Shown here: positions 10,246 through 21,400 of the stretch, piece after piece
How the letters are laid out: the number at the start of each line of letters is the position of its first letter
Position numbering within the stretch: the first letter of the stretch is position 1
From: Lateolabrax maculatus
Lineage: Eukaryota; Chordata; Actinopteri; Acropomatiformes; Lateolabracidae
Direction of reading: 5' to 3'
Length of the DNA: 64,000 bases
Assembly: GCA_031216445.1 (NCBI GenBank)
Contig: CM062217.1
Span: 22,575,001-22,639,000, forward strand
Notes under the pieces: model-generated
What the model was told of the DNA's origin: nothing
Seen by the model: the letters and a program-made list of their open reading frames with translations, nothing else
The model's database searches: none
Program-made: the position numbers and the translations under genes

Positions 10246-13106
10246 GTAAGTGTTGTTCTTGACCTCGGTCCGCCCCTTTTTTGCGTATAAAAATATTGTT
10301 TTAGAAAAACACCATCTGCCCAGACAGAAATTCAGATATATTTCAGATGTATATTTGACTTGGGGTGCATAGTAGGCACATGGGCAAAATTCTCACCCAG
10401 CACCACAAAGACCTGGGCAGCTGGGAAGGGAATGAGGGATCATGTCCCTGTCACTGCACTGATAACTCAAACTGTTGGGGGGGGGGTCTGCATGGAAGGA
10501 AATGGGATCTGAGGGGACAGCATTAACCTCCTGTGCTACATCCCCCCATTGAAGGCCCTGACTGGAGGCTAAAACAATGACACCCTGATTTTGCAGTTAC
10601 AGTGTAGTGTTATCAAAAGGAGGCCTTGGCACAGAACAGCAGTAAGGGAAGTGCCATGGCCTTGGTGAGCGCAAACTGGTATCTTAAGTAGGATATCCCA
10701 GGTCAAAGGTCACCCAGCGCTGACAGGATATCCTCCCCTCCTGTCCTCTCTTGTTCTCCTTACCACCCGCCCTCACAGCCAACAAACATCTATTCGAACA
10801 AGACGTTTAATCCCATTTTCAGTGTTTAAATCCTGACTGTGGGGTGAAATCATTTTAATTCTTTCCACTATTGTTTCATGCGGCATGTAACAATATGAGG
10901 CAAATTGCTCCACTTGTTTCAAGATAAAGCAGCAAGGCAACAGTTGAATTGAACAAGTGAAAAGTGTCAGCAGATTTCTTTCCATGTCTTTCACAAAAAT
11001 CTTACTGAATGACTTTTACAGTAAGTAACTTGGTGAGATTGATACTTTTTTTATTCCCAGTCCCACCTGGATTATGGGGGCAAAGCCTTGAGAAGTGGAA
11101 AATGCTGACAAAGTGTAGTGTGCGTGTGTGGGCAGGAGGGTGTGCTTTCATGTCAGTATGCGACACACAAACCTGCCCTTAGTCTTTCGTTTTTTTCTTT
11201 CCACCTCTCCATTAAGAAATACTCCAAATCTATGTGATCCATGCTATGTGCTGGCCACAGTCATGGACACAGATTGCATGCCCTCCTCTTCAATAGTGCT
11301 GTTGTTTACTGTCCTCACCTTACAACCCTGTGAAAGCCATGGGCTAGATTACTAACTATGAGCACTAATAACTGACTCTTATTATTTCCAAGCAGACAGT
11401 TTGGAGGACATACAAATAAACTGGCATACGACCACAGCAAGCAGCCATAAATCACCAAAACTTTGTCCCCCAACACACTTCTATTGAGCTACTGTTCCGC
11501 TCACTATTATAATAACTCTTATTGCCGTGAAATATGGAGTCTGTATTCATACCTGCCTTCAGCAGAAAACAGAAAGGGCCAGAAAGAAAGCATTAAATAT
11601 TGAAGTGTAGACCATTAGGAGTTTCCTCCCAGCATTCTGACATGCCATTACTCTCCATGACAGACTGTAAGCCAATGCCTTTCCCTTTGCCCTACGCATT
11701 TCCTGAAACTGCGACGGTGACGACATAATTGCGTTTAATGAGCTCTCAGTCGCAGCCCTCGGGATCACGTCTTGGGCATTTCTTTCACTAGATAGCCGCC
11801 ACTGCACTGTAGGGAAAGGAGTTTGAAATGTTTACATTATGACCAGCAGGGATGGGAAGAGTTTTTAAATGTCTTACTCAAGCATAAGTACTATAGTATA
11901 TGAGCCTGTAGTAAAAGACCTATGAAGTCCTGCTGTGGGCCAATCATTGATGAAAACACTATGTCACCTTTTGGCCTGTAATTGCATATTTACAAGTAGC
12001 CAAAAAAAAGGCAGCTTCATTGAGGTACTATCTAATTTTGATGATTTGTTAACAACACTTGACCTATACAGGCTGACAACAGCACTTACTCTAATAAAGC
12101 ATGTGGTAAACCAGCTGAGTGGAAGCTTCACATATTGCAAGCCGGGCTGATGGGACACTCTTTTTTTTTCTTTTTTTCTGTGTCATACTGTGAGATGTTA
12201 GTTTGTTAGTCTGAAAGTGCCTGTACAAAAGCACTGAGCATGCAATAACCTAAAATGTAACCCAATTTAATGTCTCTCAATATCTTATGTGTATATCTAT
12301 TTAGATAAAGGGGAAGAAATTCATTTGTATTACAGGGGACATTTAAATTGTACTCTGACTAAAATTATGCAGTACGATTGTTCCCATGTGATGCAAAAAT
12401 AATGAGAAGAGAGATGACTTTGAGCAATTCTGTTCATAAAAAACATTACAGTGGGAAGTTAGTGGTGGTCTCTGTACAGTTTGTCCTGCTTTTCTCCACC
12501 AAAACGCTGCTTTCAGACCGCTAAATCTCAATGGGTCAAGGCTACAGGTGAGGGCTGCGGAAATAATTTGGATGTTATGACCTGTGTTTTCCCCATTAAG
12601 CTTATGGACATTGGGTAGTTTCTGTGCTAGCCTATAAAATCGGTTCTCTGCACTAGAGTGCAACATAGCAAAATAAAATTATTTTAAATTAATTAATTAA
12701 TAAATTAAAGACTGACTTCAAAAACATGCAAATCAAAAAAGCTACTCAATTGTTATTTTCAGCCTTAAAGTGCCTGTGTAATGTTTCCAGCAGCCCCTGT
12801 GGTCTCAAGTTGATGATGGTAAATGCTAAAATGTATTGTAAAAGTAGCACAAGTAAAGAAGAATTATAAAGTTTGCAAACATTAGACACCATAAGCTACT
12901 GGTCATACCAGACCAAGTAAGGCGTAAGGAGTGTATTTAATTTAGCAACAATGCATTTTATTGCTTATGAGTAAAAATGTTATTTGATAAGAGGAGGAAT
13001 CTGTTATTTCTTCTTCTATATCTGTGAAAAAGTATATATTTTAACTTTAAATTTCCAAGACCCAATGACATAGCCTGGTATTGCCAAAATAATTTGCAAA
13101 TGTGTA
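10246..13106. other. Long stretch without a gene
   Basis: Mixed, mostly single-copy-looking sequence. A run of nine or ten G lies near 10479. A segment starting at about 11845 (cagcagggatgggaagag) resembles the start of a common fish repeat that contains tactcaagtaaaagta-like words, but it is too diverged to bound. No exon is recognised. Confidence 0.5.
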
Positions 13107-13556
13107 TTAGTCTGGAACCTCTCAGCTCATTTTTGATTTCCAAGGGGCGTTATTGTCGGGCGGAGACAACCAATCAGAGCAACCAAACGCCGTCCTATTG
13201 GACAGTACGTCCTGTCAGAAGTTCGGCAAACACATATTTATTATCAACATAAAGTTTAAGGGCAGTTGTTTGTTCTTCTTTTACAGAAAATTTACCGTCT
13301 AGTTGGTTTAATGCTGCCTCTGTAGCCGTCTGGTAAACATTCCTTATGGGGAGTGCCATTTTGGATATTTATAAATATACCTGAATGGCGCTCCCCTCTG
13401 ACATCGTATTAAACCCACCTCGTACTAGTTAAACGCTTGTGATTGGTTAGCCCGATAAATCGGCAGAGAAGTCAGTTTGAATGGGAGAGGGGCCAGACGT
13501 ATCTGCCAGAGCAAATGAAACATGAGCTCGCAGATTCGTCTGGTTCACAGGCTATC
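13107..13556 (-). repeat. Helicase-fragment repeat (family A), copy 1
   Basis: About 450 bp that matches, in reverse orientation, the sequence around 34676-37010. On the minus strand the order is: cagacgaatctgcgagctcatg, tacgtctggcccctctcccattcaaactgac, gatttatcgggctaaccaatcacaag, gtttaatacgatg, gcgccattcaggtatat, the mini-ORF, then gattggttgtctccg and cgacaataacgccccttgg. The copy is uninterrupted and therefore shows the empty site of the hAT insertion carried by copy 2. The outer borders are where the similarity to copy 2 ends. No terminal inverted repeats were identified, so the mode of spread is unknown. Confidence 0.85.
13195..13359 (-). CDS. Mini-ORF, RecQ-like helicase N-terminal fragment, copy 1 (54 aa)
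   Basis: An ATG-to-TAG frame of 54 codons within repeat copy 1. It begins MALPIRNVYQ and contains FSVKEEQTTALKLYVDNKYV, followed by FAELLTG. The spacing resembles the start of the helicase domain in RecQ-like proteins of fish: a hydrophobic lead, LKEEQ-TALK, then a KDVFAVLPTG-type strand leading into Walker A. Here the frame leaves the family right after LTG, before the GKS lysine, so no ATP binding or helicase activity is possible. Copy 2 at 36756-36941 has the same divergence after LTG, so the truncation predates the duplication. From M1 to the shared Thr-Val there are about 11 base differences from copy 2, roughly seven of them changing amino acids. The last 27 shared codons differ at one silent site. 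Whether it is translated is unknown. It may simply be a captured exon fragment. Confidence 0.45.
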   Translation of the reverse strand: MALPIRNVYQTATEAALNQLDGKFSVKEEQTTALKLYVDNKYVFAELLTGRTVQ

Positions 13557-14703
13557 AATAACAGCAATCACAGTAAAATTAAAAGTCAACTATGGTGCTC
13601 GTATATAAAAAAACTACTCTAAAACATATTTTCTAAAAATATATTTTAAAAATGCTATGATCACATAAAGATTTTGCACACATGGCGTATTTAAGAGGGA
13701 GCTGTTCCTCACGGCAGAGTTGAAAATAGGTTGGGGCGAGACTTGAATTATTTGCTGTTAATGTCTCAGAAATTTTTAACAAAAAACAAAAAAATGAACA
13801 ATTTTCAACTAAACAACAACTTGATTTGCTTTCTCACCTCCATATGTGGTGGACTGGGAAGGGAAAAGCACATTTAGTTGGAGCTCATGGAATTTATTGA
13901 TATGATAAGTTTGTTTAATGTGTTTTTTTTTTTACTGGCTCACGAGGAGGCAACTCTTCCATTCACGTTCTTTCACTGCTGGCTGAAAAAGAGAGAATAT
14001 AATAAGGAGGTAATGAGAGAGAAATGGCAAAGAGCGAAAGCCAGGCAGGCAGATCGAAGTTTAAGACAGAGAGTGAAACACAAGCAGAATTAGATATGCA
14101 GGGGCAGAGAACACTGAACCAAAAGGAGTAGCCGAAGAGAACGATATCTAGAGCAATTTTCATGTTACTACACAGTGCCGTATCCCTGCAACGCAGACAG
14201 TTCTGCAGGCCAAACAGTGTTTTATTCATGCAAAAGCCGTCACAAAAAAGTGCTAGGACTCAAGGCTGTTCAGGCTGTTGCTCAATTATTCATCAAGCAG
14301 AGAAATGTATCCTGATTGAAGTTCCTTTGAACTTAGGGCATCATTTTTCACAGCTGTTTTTTTTTTTTCACTTCTTTTTTTTTTCTTCAGCTGTGTGTAA
14401 TGCACCGCCAAAGAGAGCTGCATCTCACAACCCTCCACCCCACTGGGACTATGACTGTTAATTTATACCAATTTCAATTATTTATAATGCAAAAACCTAT
14501 TCATGCTAAATTAAGCCCTCATAATGCCTTAATAGCCAGTGCGTTGTACCCTGCTGCTTGTGCACGATAGTTTCACTTTTGATATGCGGGGAAATACAAT
14601 TTTTCATCTTTGACATATTATGAAGTGAATGTGAGATTATTATGCTATGCATCAATGTGGCCACTAGTGTTGTAATATCTCCGTCGTGGTTTTTGTGTTG
14701 CAG
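13557..14703. other. Stretch without a gene
   Basis: AT-rich sequence with two T-rich runs near 14358-14390. The second (ttttcttcag) is a good-looking acceptor followed by a short open frame ending HWDYDC-stop, but no homology is recognised. No other feature is seen. Confidence 0.5.
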
Positions 14704-14729
14704 CTGAAGATTCCTCATCAGAAGACTGC
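14704..14729 (+). other. Possible 26-nt microexon (unassigned)
   Basis: A T-rich acceptor ending TTTTTGTGTTGCAG (to 14703) and a strong GTGAGT donor (14730-14735) frame only 26 nt. If entered in phase 1, the codons read EDSSSEDC, an acidic Ser-rich linker typical of alternatively spliced inserts. In phase 0 they read LKIPHQKT plus two bases. Both are open. With only 26 nt, splice-site quality is the sole evidence. The parent gene is unknown. Confidence 0.25.
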
Positions 14730-14735
14730 GTGAGT

Positions 14736-15290
14736 CATTTGGCTTTGTCAGGGAAAGCATATGTGAGACACTCATTTAGATGGATGCACACACAAACTCA
14801 TACATATACAGGATATGAGTGCCTTAATGTTGTTCACTGTCAAAAGTATTTCCACTCCAGAAAGCCCTTTAAATGTGTGTCAGGAGAAAACTGTATTTAT
14901 GGAGCATCTTCTGTCTTGTTACTATTATACACCTTACTGTAGCTGAATTACAGCCCACATAGAGATTCCTCAGCTTGTTGGAAGCCGGCATTACTAAAGT
15001 TGCAGTGGCTTAACACATGTATTTATTTAATTCCATTTTATTTTGCCACACACACACTTTTCATGTACATTTATGCTTGCCTTAGGGGAATCTGAACCCG
15101 TTTTACCCAACTGACATGCTCTGACACCGTGCTGGTCTGAGTGTCAGACTGCAGCTCTGTGGTACATGATGTGGGTGTCAAACATGCCTTCCCTTTTTCT
15201 CTTTCAACCACTTTTCCCCCGTATTTCTTTCCATCCTATCTATCCCCTCTCATTTTCCCTCTAATTCTCTGTCTTTTCCCTATCTTTCCG
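14736..15290. other. Stretch without a gene
   Basis: Mixed sequence, becoming pyrimidine-rich at 15180-15290. No feature recognised. Confidence 0.5.
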
Positions 15291-15570
15291 AAGACAGGCT
15301 TTGCGGCTAGTTCAGCAGGCCCGATCTTATTTCGGTGTCAAATAGAAATCCCTGGCAAGTCTGCCATTCTGTCCCAGTGGTGGGAAAAAAGCGGGGCGCT
15401 TCGTGTCATTTGGAAGCGAATGACACAGATTCCTCCACTGGTGCTCGAGCTGACACGAGGCCTCCAATTAAAAGGACGTTACGTGGCGAGGGTGCGCGGC
15501 TCATTTGGGTTGGTTCACGCACTCGTGGGCTGCAGCCAAGCTTTCCATTCCAACTCCCCTCTGTTATGTT
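15291..15570. promoter_or_regulatory. Candidate cis-regulatory block with CpGs and interleaved inverted repeats
   Basis: About 280 bp that is clearly richer in GC and CpG than its surroundings, free of recognised repeats, and without a convincing reading frame. At 15397-15426 two inverted repeats interleave: CGCTTC with GAAGCG, and GTGTCATT with AATGACAC, in the order A-B-tg-A'-B'. The texture is that of a conserved vertebrate enhancer. This is inference; no cross-species comparison was possible. Confidence 0.3.
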
Positions 15571-17499
15571 TTTAATATGCGTATTTGTGTGAGGGTTGAA
15601 CAATCCTCACAAAAACACACAGATGAAAAGCATACTCCAAAGTAAGGTCTGTTTGCTCACTTCTAAAGAGGTGCCGTTTTTAGCTCACACTTGTGTTTAC
15701 TTTTCAGGTTAAATAAGGATTACATTGAGGTTTGGGTAAAGAAATAAACCAACCTATAAAACTGACAGTGTTTACAGCAGTGTTTTTGTTTTCACTATGA
15801 TTTATGAAGGTTTAACCTGCGTATCTTAGGCAAACCTCCAAATCATTCTGTATTTCCCTAGAGTAGAACCATATCTCACATGCTTTACAAATGTGCATAC
15901 CTTGATCATATGCATATGTGTGTCTTTGCACGTAAGTGTATGGTATATATGTCTTTATGACAGGCGTGTTGTTAAAGCTGCATCAGTGAACTACCTCGGG
16001 TCTGTCAGAGTTTGGTCCTTGTTGCAAAGTTGCAGGATGTTTACAGTCTTGACTGACGAGATATCTCCCATGCATTGCCCACATTTCCAACATGAAGGCA
16101 CTCCGTGTAAAATATTTACTTGCTGCCATGAAGTAAACAAGCGCCCCTTGCTTGCTTGTTGGGACCAATCAAAAGTTTGGGCAAAGGACATGAAAGCCTA
16201 AGACTGCATGTGGCATGGGGGGTTGGGGGGGGGGGGGGGGGGGGGGGGTTGTTTGTGTTTATGTTTGCACGTGTATATGTGTTCATGCTTGCGCGTTTCC
16301 CATTTGGTGTGTGTTTGCACAGAAATTCAGCATGTTGATGTGCTGTCTGTGTAATAAACCTGTATCAAAAAAGCCACGACCACCGTGTGGCACCCTGCTG
16401 ATCCTACGAGTTATAGGCCTCTGCTGCTGCATTTGTGTCTGTGAAATGAAGGAAACATGGCAATTTCAGATAGAATTGCTCATATCTCTCTCAGAATGAG
16501 AAGCAGCTTCTTACCACAAAGAAAATCATCACGTTTAATATAGAGGTTGTTGTTTATTTAATTCTCTTGCATCACAATTTCTGTTACCAGGGGAACACTC
16601 AATTAAAAGGGTTACAGTTTTATTTCGTGGGTTCTGTCAGTGCGTTAGCACTGGAGTGCGAGCTTTATCTCAGTGGTGGCTGCCTGATTAGCATATTCCA
16701 TCATGTTAAACAAATAGAAGACAATGAGGGCCTTGGGGACGAGGGGCAAACGTGTGCACAGCATACAAAGAGATCAATCTGTTTCCAATGGGATACAGAG
16801 GCTGTTGTTAGAGAGCCCCTCATCGGCTATGCATTAGAGATTGATGGAGTTCCACTGTTGTCAGACTGACTTTAACACTCACAGTGCACTAGCTAATACT
16901 GTATAAGAAGCTGTGTGTTGACGGGGGATTGTGGCGCTCGCTCACTTCTTATTAGGAAAAGTAATTTTGTTGTTTGTGATGCAGAGTAAAATCCAAAATG
17001 CCAAGAGAACAACAAAAAGAAAAAAAGGTGTTAAAAGCTCTGAATTCCTTTTGTGGCTCCAGATAAGACACTTGTATGTACAGAGATGCTCTCCCCCTGC
17101 TTCTCCACATAAAGACTAGACCACTTTGAGAACTGTGACTCCTTAGGCCCTCTGTACTTACATGCATGAGCCAGTGATAATTGCCTGATAGCCATGCCTG
17201 CTGATACGGCAGGCTGTTATTACCCTCCTAGATCCAAAGAGTAGAATTGTAGATCCCTATGCTAATTTTAGGACTCATCTGCTCAGTCTGTAACACAGGC
17301 TCTTAATAAATAAGCAGCTCCTTATCGCACTGCCTATTAAAGACTGCAGTCACCACTGTGGAAGCTCACGTAGCTTTGACAAAGAGTCATGTGGGTGTGG
17401 TATATTTAATGCTTGCATGCATGATACGTGCATGTTAAATGTGGTTTCTTTCACTTGCTGTCCCTGCTTTGCTGCTCTACCCTATGATTCTCCAGACCC
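15571..17499. other. Stretch without a gene
   Basis: Mixed AT-rich sequence. It holds the poly-G run listed separately and TG-rich patches at 16250-16320. The block at 16600-16870 reads open on the plus strand for 100 codons, but the peptide has no recognisable domain. The block at 17160-17400 has several TAAT/ATTA words and no repeats, so it could be regulatory. Confidence 0.45.
16225..16248. repeat. Poly-G run (24 G)
   Basis: Twenty-four consecutive G on the plus strand, preceded by a GGGGGGTT patch. Confidence 0.95.
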
Positions 17500-17660
17500 A
17501 TGGGCGGAAATTACGGGAGGGACAGGAGGGTCCAGGCCCCCCCTTCCTAGGAAAAACATGAGTTGTCCCCCTCAATCATTGCACTCATAAATATATAATT
17601 TAAAATAATTTAATAATATGCTTTGAAAAAACCTTTGAAAGGATATTATTGAATTATTTT
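17500..17660 (+). repeat. Interspersed repeat, unnamed
   Basis: The start gggcggaaattacgggaggg, followed by caggaggg and a cccccc patch and then an AT-rich region, is a word pattern I know from dispersed fish repeats. No second copy of comparable quality is in this window. A possible distant trace is at 60690-60780 (ctggcaccgcctatgc). Confidence 0.4.
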
Positions 17661-17721
17661 GCTAATTGTATATCCAAAACAATGCGTTTTAACTTTAACG
17701 TTTTGTGTCTTGTTATTCAAG

Positions 17722-17905
17722 GATGCAGGTGTGCTGTACTGATCACAAGGTTGGTGGTTCAAATCCTGACCTCCCGTGTCCCCATGTTGAAGTGTCACTC
17801 AACCCCAAATTGCTTCCGATGGTTAGGCCAGCACATCAGTGGGTGCGTGAATGGGTTAATCAGTGGCATAATTCTTGTAAAGCGCTTTTTTACTGCTATA
17901 TTATA
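17722..17905 (+). mobile_element. tRNA-derived SINE (fish V-SINE-like)
   Basis: A Pol III B-box-like GGTGGTTCAAATCC lies at about 17754-17767, with a degenerate A-box region just upstream. It is followed by tgtcactcaaccccaaattg, ccgatggttaggccagcac, gcgtgaatgggt and taaagcgcttttt. This is the order found in tRNA-derived SINEs widespread in teleosts: tRNA head, conserved central segment, then a tail ending in an AAAGCGCTTT motif. The tRNA head is truncated or diverged at its start. It has no coding capacity and depends on LINE machinery in trans. Confidence 0.7.
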
Positions 17906-18084
17906 ATGATAATAGTATCTTTGGTGTCCTCTTCAGGAATTGCTCAAGATTCTTTTATGTTTATTGTAGACTGTGAGGATTTTACATACACACTATATGA
18001 TCAATTTTGAAATTCAATATATTATAGATTTTACAAAAGTAATACATTGAGGAGTTGCTTGTAGTGTGAATTATCACCTGATTA

Positions 18085-18520
18085 TGCATTTCTCCTCAGC
18101 TCTACTGAGCTTTAAAGCGTTTTTTTCCTCATTGTTTTGGTTTTACTGGTTGAACTTTACAGTTTTGGTTCATTCCCACAGGTCCCATCAAGCTTGTTTC
18201 CAGAAAAATCATGCAGCTGTTTCCAGGGAAAAATCTCTGAAAAACCAAAACACCAAACAGCAAGGTGACACAGTGAGCAACTAGCTGGTGAACATAGTGG
18301 CGAGTTAGCCGCAAAAGAGCAGGATATTTCCTTCAGGAGTTCAGACCAAAACAGTGCCAAAAGGAGAATGAATATTGGACTTACATTCATCAGGCTGCCA
18401 GAAACACAACTTCAAATGAATGTTAATGTTGCTCCCTTTCTGCTGAATGTGTAAATAAGCAACTGTTTGCTAACAAGTTCACCACATCATCTTTACGTGT
18501 GATAATATGCCAATGTTTTA
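18085..18520 (+). repeat. Interspersed repeat family C, copy 1
   Basis: Shares with 53885-54350 the series cctcagctc, cattgttttggtttt, gtgagcaactagctggtgaa, gatatttcc-t-c-ggagtt, gaccaaaa and aaaggagaat. It continues with cttacattcatcaggc and caactgtttgctaac. Inverted, partial copies are at 24815-24990 and 54575-54965. It is a non-coding spiny-rayed-fish repeat with no name known to me. Confidence 0.75.
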
Positions 18521-19869
18521 TTTACAGCTTGTGTTAGCCAGAAAAAAATCTGTTATTATGATACCATTTATACTTCTGTATTTTAATTTAAAACATTTTT
18601 GAATGGAGAACTACTTTTATACTGTCTTATGTCTACTTTTAAGAATCCAGCCAATAAACGCTTGCCACAGAGTGTTTGACACAAAGGAAATACAAAAGAT
18701 ATCTCAGAGAAGTGTGTTATTACAGAAGCACAATTCAGCATTTTACTTCCATCACTCTATCTTTCCCTCTCTCTTTGCAAGGGGGATGCACAGCCACTTG
18801 TCAGAAAAGGGAAGATTACACAAAAGACACAGTAGCCCCCCTGCCTAATTGTCTGGGTAAACAAAGATGTAATTAGAGGTAAAGAGCTTTCATAAACACA
18901 TTTAGAAAAATGTGCACTCACATTCAGAAACAGACATGCAACGTGCAACTTCCAGCACTTGTGTGGAGCTGCATTTACCTGCAAGCTTCTACGTACACAC
19001 AAAAACAAATAATAATCCATGGGAACATTAAAGCAACACTGTCCAGTTGCTATGAAAGGAATATAAAAGCAGGCATCGAATGGAGAAAAGCCTGCAATAG
19101 CATTTGATGGAGGATAATTGTAGGTTTAGTCCATCAGTGCGGTTTATCTTTTCATTGGGTGTATAGTTATTTTGCTGTATGCTTTGTCCTAACGTTCCTT
19201 TTTCTTTGCAAACTCAGGCTGTATAACAAACAACACAATCTTTTTGTCTGAAAAAAATAGTTTGTCTGCTAACCGTGTTCACAACTTCCCTATCAAGGCA
19301 AATAATTGAATAAAAAACACACTTATACATGCCTGTATTGTATCACAGACCCTCTGCAGCTGGCACGGATACACCCAGTTTCAATGGCACAAAGCCTCCT
19401 AGTTTCTGCAGTTGGAGATGCCAGGGATAGTTGGCAGGGCAGAACTTGTCCTGCCCCTGTGAATGGTTTCCTCTGGTTGCATCATTGCATGTCTTTGCAC
19501 TCTATCAGAGACCCTAAAACATGCAAACATATACAACGCCTGCCAAACTGATGCCTTTGTAACACAAAGACAACAGAAAGACTGAGAACAACAACAAAAA
19601 AACAGATCTTAATGATGCTCACAGGTACTTTTTAAATGTTCCATAATTGCTGTCATATTTACACCCTTTGTCCATTGATGCCTTTTTCCTCCCTTTTTTC
19701 TTCTCTGCACATTCACTAAAGTCTGTATTTTCATTCGCGGCACGTCTCGTTGGTATCACGTTCTATTCAAATTGTCATGCGGAGATCTGAACAAATTGGA
19801 GCAAAACACAGAATTTGGTTTGAGTAATAAATAACTGGGATATAAACAGTTTCTATTACACAAAGAGAG
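18521..19869. other. Stretch without a gene
   Basis: AT-rich sequence with no microsatellite, recognised repeat or exon. Open frames here (60-87 codons, both strands) have no recognisable domain. Confidence 0.5.
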
Positions 19870-20440
19870 AGATGCAGGCTCCACAGCTATGGTCAGTATC
19901 ACATTTAAATGCTCTACTGCATGAGCAAGAGGGTAGGACAAAGGGAAAGAAAATGAGGAGGAAAAGAGATGCAAACAGGAACAGAGGGGGGAGGGAGGGA
20001 GGAAGAGGGAGATCGATAGTGGGAGAGAGTAAGAACCAGACACAAACAGTGGTTAGGAAGGGAGATGGGGGGTTGGGAGTGGGAGGGGGGGTAATGGAGT
20101 GGGGGGGAGAGTGGATTTCTAGGGCTGTGCCTCCCTAGCAGTTGAGATGGGGTGGAGACAAATAGACAGGGAGGCGTTTGAAGTCAAGACGGGCTTTTCT
20201 CCACTGAGCCCCACTATCTGATGACAGAGAGGGGGGATGGGTGGGGGAGGGATGGGGATGTTTAGGTGCACAGGGAGACTGGGACACAAGAAAGTAACAA
20301 GGTTGTAAATATTAAATGGAGAAAATGAGAAATTGAGGAGGAGTGAGAGCAGTGGAAAAACAAGAAGCGGTAACAAAGAGTGACAAAGAGAGAAGGAGAG
20401 AGAGAGATGAGGTGAGAAGATGAGGATTTTTTCCTGAAAG
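19870..20440. repeat. Purine-rich tract
   Basis: About 570 bp with the plus strand strongly A+G biased, with many GGGAGG, GAGAGA and GGGGGG blocks. It is the one large island in the window with purines rather than pyrimidines on the plus strand. Such tracts can form triplex DNA. No gene. Confidence 0.75.
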
Positions 20441-20479
20441 AAATCACAGAGAGTACAATCTAGCGGTGAAGTATGAGAC

Positions 20480-20925
20480 GGAGACAGTTATTCATATTCC
20501 AGGATGCATTTAGCGCCCCTCTGCCTCAGCCTGATTGAATTTTAAATTCCGTTACAAAGTATGTTTTATTAGCATGCCAATATACGTATAAGAGCATTAT
20601 AATTGCTGCCTGCCTGCAGAGAATTTAGCTTAGCACTTTATGAAATAACACTTTGCACGATTGCCAAGCAATCATGGGTAGGAGCTTCAGGGCTGTTGCA
20701 AATGGTTACAATTAAACATATTAATAGGGCTCAGATTACACTACTATCCACATAATCACATTGCTTACAGTGCTTATCTGGTGGGATGGCTTTCTGTGAA
20801 GCTGCTCTCCAAGTGAAGCTGAGGAGCTGTTATTACCCATCCGCGCACGAGGAGCTAATCTTTTGTCATTACACTATCACACAATATCTGTTGCTGTCGC
20901 TAAAGTCAATAAAAACCAATTAGGC
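20480..20925. promoter_or_regulatory. Candidate conserved non-coding regulatory block
   Basis: About 450 bp of balanced, non-repetitive sequence immediately after the purine tract. It carries homeodomain-like words (ttaatagg, aattaaac, gctaatc, cataatcac), a TTTTATTAGC-type site and the inverted repeat GATTGC-caa-GCAATC at 20659-20673. No reading frame is convincing. This is inferred from texture only. Confidence 0.3.
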
Positions 20926-21216
20926 ACCCTTTAGAGAGTAGCTTTTTCTTCTGCATGCATGTGTAGTGTGTACTGGTGTGTATGAGGTGCAGACTGGGTT
21001 CCTGCAGTCCATCTCCAGTAGAGATATGAGACGAGTGGCAGCGGGGGGGCTTTGAGAGGAGGCAGAGAGCAGCAGAGGAAACAGATTTCTCGACTTCAAA
21101 GTTCAAGAGTTGAGGCCTCATCTGTCCACTGATTTTTCTCCTATATTTTTTCATGGTCCATACACCACGCCATGGCCCTTTTTAGAATACAACTGTTTTT
21201 AGCCTCCTGCAGTATG
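20926..21216. other. Stretch without a gene
   Basis: Mixed sequence leading into the TATAC repeat. Nothing recognised. Confidence 0.45.
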
Positions 21217-21400
21217 TGATCTATTCTATACTATACTATACTGTATACTATACTATTGTGCTGTGGTGTATAATACGGTGCTATACTGTGCTTTAAATTT
21301 CGCTATACTGTGCTATGCATGCTACATATTATACTTTCATATACCGTACTGTGGTGAACTATACTGTACTACACTGTTCTGTGCTTTGCTACAGTGTGAT
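21217..21400. repeat. Degenerate (CTATA)n/(CTGTA)n tandem array
   Basis: Repeated ctatactata and actgtgcta words, starting as near-perfect CTATA pentamers and decaying into CTGTG/CTATG variants over about 180 bp. Confidence 0.8.

Noticed and set aside
14391..14461. Short frame after a strong T-rich acceptor, ending HWDYDC-stop, as a possible last exon
   Set aside because: The acceptor resemblance comes from a simple T-rich run. There is no polyadenylation context or recognisable peptide.
15141..15575. 144-codon plus-strand open frame
   Set aside because: The first half is translated pyrimidine tract. The second half is the candidate regulatory block, open in more than one frame, with no recognisable domain.
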